Both the position numbers and the translations under genes were made by a program. From Cylicocyclus nassatus (lineage: Eukaryota; Nematoda; Chromadorea; Rhabditida; Strongylidae), in NCBI GenBank assembly GCA_958299035.1, contig CATQJL010000001.1, positions 29,615,521 to 29,679,520 of the forward strand: a DNA stretch of 64,000 bases. The letters are read 5' to 3'. This document shows, piece by piece, positions 59,987-64,000 of this stretch; the stretch's first letter is position 1; every line of letters starts with the position of its first letter. The notes below the pieces were generated by a model, which was not told the DNA's origin, did no database searches, and saw only the letters and a program-made list of their open reading frames with translations.

Positions 59987-60394
59987 GGGGGGGGGCAAAA
60001 AATTTTTCAAATGAAGCTGCGTGGCGTCAGCCAGCACTCCGAATAAATTTAAGGGGTGCTTCTCAAAATTTTTGCGGTTTCCAACCCCTACCCCCTAAAA
60101 TCTGCAAAAAAGGGCGTGGCTAAGGCCACGCCCTGAAAAAAATTTTTTTATAAGGCTAATTTGAATTATTAAAAGATTTAGATTTCATTTTAATCGTTTA
60201 CAAAAATAAACAAGTCACTTGCGCATTTCTACACGTACCCACGTAAGGAAATTCTAAAAATTCGGCGACCCATTCTCGGGGGGGGGGGGGGGAGGGGAAG
60301 GGCTAGTTCTTCCCTGTCTAATACCTCTGCAGATTTTATCGATTTTCGCAAAGTTTGAGCTACGGTGCTGGAAGTTGGCACCTGAGGGGGGGGG
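59987..60394. repeat. three further G homopolymers
   Basis: G runs at about 59987 (9), 60278 (15) and 60386 (9). They are the only ones in the window to the right of 40.73 kb. Confidence 0.85.
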
Positions 60395-60540
60395 AGCAAG
60401 GGCATGCTGATTTCGAAAACAAAACGGGATAGTGAATTGGCGTGTAAAAGTGCGCAAAGGGGAAAGGTTGTACAGGAATAGGGATTATGACGCTTTTGAC
60501 ATAGTGTTTGACAGGGACGAGCGGAGCCGGGTATGCCCGC

Positions 60541-60709
60541 TATAGGCCGTCCGCGCAGGGCGCGGAGAGTGCGCAAGGTGTGTATTGCGCGTCACTCGTC
60601 TTTCCTCATGCACTCTCGCCGCCTGTTTTCTCTGCGCTTCTTCCAGTCGTGAACTGCCTTCAATGTATGCAGCAGCGTTGCTCTCCGCGCGCAGCGCGGA
60701 CGGCCTATA
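60541..60709. mobile_element. 169-bp MITE with TATA-flanked GGCCGTCCGCGC ends
   Basis: TATAGGCCGTCCGCGC at 60541 and GCGCGGACGGCCTATA ending at 60709 are perfect reverse complements, and pairing continues through GCGCGGAGAG for about 30 bp. The GC-rich interior has no gene. TATA (or TA) could be the target duplication; the GGCC start recalls the Harbinger-type ends at 55583, but the flank differs. It lies immediately beside the CGGAGCCGGG motif of a Helitron-like sequence. Confidence 0.7.
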
Positions 60710-61149
60710 CTCAGAAAATGAATACCCTATTCAAGGGTACAAAAAACACTACTCCATTTTCGAACGAGAAGCCCGAACAGCCGGAGGGTTTCACATCAGA
60801 GGAGCCTAAGAAATTGGTCGCTTCAGTTGCAAAGCCATGATGCGATTGAGCTGCTCACATATGATGCTCAACGTACTCACAAAAGTGTATCATAGAATTA
60901 TGCTTGGGCTACTATAACATCATCGTGACTATCTTCAATGGAAAATTCTAACCCCGCTGTTAGCTGTAATCTCTAAGAAGACGGATTTTGAGAACTGCGC
61001 CTCTGTGATCACGAGAAGGTCTTGCAAGCTTTTGAATATCAATCATCACCACCGCTCTTTAGCCAAAGCAAACTTCAAGTACTCATCTGTATTTCTTTTG
61101 GTTGATGATTTAAGTCGTGTAAGCAATAGCGATCACTCAGACAATTGAA

Positions 61150-61440
61150 AGCTCTCAGCGGGCAACGATAACTACCATTTTCAATGAGCGGGCAGCCATA
61201 ACTCGGAAAAAGCAGCGAGCGGGCAGCGATAACTCGGAAAAAGCAGCGAGCGGGCAACTATAACTTGTGCAATTCAAAAAAATGAATGCATAACATGTTA
61301 GAGCCTACGTCGGCAGCCAGCAGGCGACGACGAGGCAGCGATAGCAGATAGTTGGCAACGATCAGGAAGCGATAGGGTTGCGAAAGCAAGGTTTTAATGA
61401 GCGGGCTGCGAAAATGCCATGAGCGGGCGGCGATAAGTCA
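61150..61440. repeat. minisatellite, GAGCGGGCAGCGATAACTCG units of about 31 bp
   Basis: Two adjacent near-identical copies of GAGCGGGCAGCGATAACTCG followed by GAAAAAGCAGC (about 61190-61250) are flanked by degenerate single copies at about 61157, 61330, 61398 and 61424. The GC-rich repeats contrast with AT-rich neighbours. Confidence 0.7.
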
Positions 61441-61844
61441 TTTCACTATACAAAAGTGGGGGTTTTATTGTGTCTGGTAGCAATGTACATCAAGTATATT
61501 GCAAGTGAATTTGAATCAGTCGTTACTAATTTGTTATTGTAGCTGACTCATACACTTGCGAAGCTTGTCAAGATGTGTTATCTGGGAAAGGAGAAGTACC
61601 GACAGTGATGACAGCTGGTGACTGTGGCTCTGGACTTTCGGCGATCGTCTGCCAATAACTTCTACGTGTCTCGCTTGCCCTCGCTCAACATATCGTCATA
61701 TCAAGTCTTTGCGCACCCGTATTCCTATACTGTAATCTGTTTAATTTCTAATAAACATTAGTATGACCTGTTGAACATTGGATCATTTACAATAAAAGCA
61801 GATTAGATGCCACATTCTACAACACTGCTTTCGGAAGTTATTGT

Positions 61845-61865
61845 TTCTCATTTATTTTCTATGGT
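61845..61865 (-). terminator. poly(A) signal candidate for the minus-strand gene
   Basis: On the minus strand, AATAAA occurs about 50 bases after the stop codon at 61906. Spacing of this kind is usual for a nematode 3' UTR. Confidence 0.4.
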
Positions 61866-61905
61866 CCTCTACAATTGAAAGCATTTCAAGATACTAATCA
61901 TGCTA

Positions 61906-62142
61906 TCAAAGTACGTGCGCTAACCGTCTATCTTCATCACTCGCGAAATGATTCCTTAGATGAGTTTTCATTTCTTTACCTGATTTACGTATTTTAGACA
62001 ATTCGACACATCGGATGAGCTGAATGTGGAAAATTTCAGCCCATTCGGTCGGCGAATTAATGACATCGCCAAGTTCGTCGATCGCACCGAAGACTCTAAT
62101 AATGCGTCTTTCTAGCATAACTTCATTCAGTTCCAATGAATT
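61906..62142 (-). CDS. terminal exon of an unrecognised minus-strand gene
   Basis: A good acceptor (TTTCTTATTCAG on the minus strand) opens a phase-0 exon of 78 codons plus a stop. It starts NSLELNEVMLERRIIRVFGA and continues as a helical, acidic and basic mix (DELGDVINSPTEWAEIFHIQ) to RRLAHVL. Composition is protein-like, unlike most open frames in this window, and a poly(A) hexamer follows. No family is recognised. Reading upstream past the acceptor also stays open for about 30 codons (to 62234), so the exon may start earlier. Confidence 0.5.
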   Translation of the reverse strand, partial: NSLELNEVMLERRIIRVFGAIDELGDVINSPTEWAEIFHIQLIRCVELSKIRKSGKEMKTHLRNHFASDEDRRLAHVL

Positions 62143-62784
62143 CTGAATAAGAAATTGATTTGGACTCAGATTACCGTGACAAATGAATTGAATTCCTGAT
62201 GATTCAATGAAAAGTTTTGATATCGTAATGCGTATTCAACAAGTGTTCTTCATACGCTTTGGAATATACAAAAATCAGACTAGGGCAAAGGTATGGTAAA
62301 AACAAAGTCACTTGACTTTACTTGCGAAACGCTATGTGCCGCACACTGCCCGTCGCTGATTGGAAACTACAGTCGATTCGTTGATCGCAAGGACTGCACG
62401 AAAGTTGCAAGCCGCGCGCGACGCGGCTGAAATCTCGGGAGAGCAAAAATTGTACAGTGGCCATTTGTATTGGGACAAGTGTTTTGATTTGCAGCATGCG
62501 CTCCGCCGCCTGTGCGGTTAACAACTCGAAGATATTTGTGTTTCTATAGTGACTTTTTTCCGGAAGACGTGAGTGGTCACGCTGGCGAGCATTGTCTCAT
62601 TTCAAAGCACACCTGAAACAAGTTCGCGCCCGTTAAGCATATCATTATCATCTTCTTGGAAAGTATATGATAAGATACGCATGAGTGATAAGATAAGGCT
62701 AACAAAAGGTATACATTTTTTCCTCTACTGGCTGGTTGAGCTGCCGAGTTTTTTTTTACACTGTGAGTTCTTCGACTCTCTCAC

Positions 62785-62935
62785 CAATCGTTCTTCATCA
62801 CTGTAGGATTGGACCTTTTGTTGAAATAATTCAAAAAAGTCTGAAAGTTTGTTTAGCAAGGTTTTCAGGCGTGCTGATTCAACTACAAAACAATTCACAA
62901 GTTTCTCGAGCTTTTATGATAGCGTCTTCACATTT
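62785..62935 (-). pseudogene. probable upstream exon of the same gene, with a frameshift
   Basis: On the minus strand an acceptor (GTTCGTCAG) precedes KCEDAIIKAR; then, one base out of register, KLVNCFVVESARLKTLLNKL, SDFFELFQQKVQSYSDEERL and a donor GTGAGA at 62784 follow. The two frames read as one helical, coiled-coil-like segment broken by a 1-base indel near 62905. The phase at the donor (0) fits the terminal exon. Either a pseudogene or a sequencing/assembly slip explains the shift; alternatively a weak acceptor (ATAAAAG) at 62911 avoids it. It is placed on a strand and phase consistent with 61906-62142. Confidence 0.4.
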
Positions 62936-62959
62936 CTGACGAACATTAGAAAAACGGTT

Positions 62960-63940
62960 GTTACCCCAAATCTGTAATAACTTATGAAAAAAGCACTATA
63001 ACGAACTGCAAACTTCAGCAACTACGATTGAACCATTTCAAGAATTTCTGGCCTGTTTGGCTTTCTTTCTGAGGTAAAATACCGGTCTCAATGTCTTAGT
63101 ATCCTCCTCGAAGTTCCTGCCTTAATCCTACATTAATGAAGAGCGATTGATACTGTAAATCCAAGTTGAAAATCGCTCCACAGAACGGTAATTCAAGCTT
63201 AGCAAAAGACCCGAAACCGAGAGTTATTAACAATCAAACAGTGTGCACATTTTTTGGGACATTCTGAAATATGTGCACACTGTTTGATTGTAAATAACTC
63301 TCTTGTAGTGAAGTGTTTCGAGAAGCTTTAGGTACCATTTTGTAGAGCGTGGTTCAACTCAAATTTACAGTGTAGAGCGAATCGCCGATTGCTCATTCTT
63401 ACTGTAGGAGTACGGTAGAAACATATGGTGTCACTGTGAAAAAAGCGGCCGTTTCAAAATTTCAAAAAGATGTGGAAATTTGTGTAATAGGGTTTTTATG
63501 GACCCTGAGTTCAATACCCAACTCTTTACAAGGTTGAGAAGCTTTCTAAACGGTGTAACCGCACTTTTTAGGAACACTTAAAAAACGTTTGGTACTGCCT
63601 ACCTCGCATAATTTTTTAATGAAGCATTACGAAGAGTTGCGAACTTCACTTTTAGAATCAGCAACTCTAGTTAGCCCAGTGTGAGAGTTTTCAGATTGTT
63701 TTGGTTTCTTTTCGGAACAAAATATGGCCTTTCATGGCTCAAAATCCTCTTCAAAGCTTCTACCGTAATCCTACAGTAAGAACGAGAGATCGGCGATTCG
63801 CTCTACACTGTAAATCTAAGTTGAACCTCGCTCTACAAAATGGTACCTAAAGCTTCTCGAAACACTTCACCACAATAGAGTTATCTACAATCAAAGAGCG
63901 TGCACATTTTTTTAGGACACCCTATATATATATAGATATG
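62960..63940. mobile_element. cluster of three copies of one repeat (direct, inverted, direct)
   Basis: Copy A (about 62960-63270) and copy C (about 63630-63925) run in the same direction, sharing AACTTC...CAGCAACT, AAATC(C/T)AAGTTGAA and AACAATCAAA.AG.GTGCACA followed by a GGACA-type end. Copy B (63272-63418) is the reverse complement of copy C's last ~150 bp, with a perfect GTGCACACTGTTTGATTGT hairpin against copy A. The outermost sequence GGACACCCTATATA suggests a Tc/mariner-like end next to TA. There is no transposase. Copies carry TACGGTAG/CTACAGTA motifs. Confidence 0.6.
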
Positions 63941-64000
63941 TAACTATAGTGTGGAAGATTTGCAATCACATTTCACTCAAGATCATGGCAAAAAGCACCT

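Noticed and set aside
61150..61440. CRISPR-like spaced repeats
   Set aside because: Units are adjacent and degenerate, with no conserved repeat/unique spacer alternation, and the sequence is eukaryotic.

Overview
The window reads as nuclear DNA of a nematode, most likely a clade V (strongylid or hookworm-like) worm. The case rests on AT-rich sequence, short exons cut by long introns with nematode-type acceptors (pyrimidines then CAG) and GTAAG/GTGAG donors, decayed RTE-type non-LTR retrotransposons, many small inverted-repeat elements, and many long G or C homopolymers. I see no bacterial operon, rRNA, CRISPR array or convincing tRNA. The exact species is inference.

Layout. From 1 to about 31.9 kb I find no convincing protein-coding exon. 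This part holds a TTAA-flanked palindromic element (1873-2289), diverged tandem repeats (6.1-6.56, 15.47-15.78 and 29.86-30.7 kb), two copies of a small inverted-repeat family (23959-24108, about 25069-25229), a CpG-rich block (12.0-12.4 kb), a TATA-box promoter candidate (27.07-27.13 kb) ahead of a doubtful 100-codon ORF, and most of the 27 G/C homopolymers. From 31973 to 43297 (+) lies the one well-supported host gene: eight phase-compatible exons encode the C-terminal ~486 residues of a protein I cannot name. It carries two copies of an aromatic YYD-SDG-(Y/F)(Y/F)YE-GW motif, a Lys/Arg-rich segment and a Ser/Thr/Asn-rich segment. Its 5' exons are not identified.

From about 46.9 to 54.3 kb is a three-level transposon nest. 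A heavily decayed plus-strand RTE retrotransposon is split by a younger minus-strand RTE copy (49541-53331) with a ~10-bp target duplication. The inner copy is itself interrupted by a 706-bp palindromic element (49796-50501) flanked by TTA. Nearby, a 2.45-kb element (55583-58033) flanked by TAA has terminal repeats related to that small element, so both look like one PIF/Harbinger-type non-autonomous family. A second TTAA-flanked palindrome sits at 55092-55545.

The right end (59.6-63.95 kb) holds further repeat elements, a minisatellite (61.15-61.44 kb) and, on the minus strand, the probable 3' end of a second host gene (terminal exon 61906-62142, an upstream exon near 62785-62935 with an apparent frameshift). 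The window is therefore mostly intergenic, intronic and transposon-derived, and nothing suggests its genes act together in a pathway.
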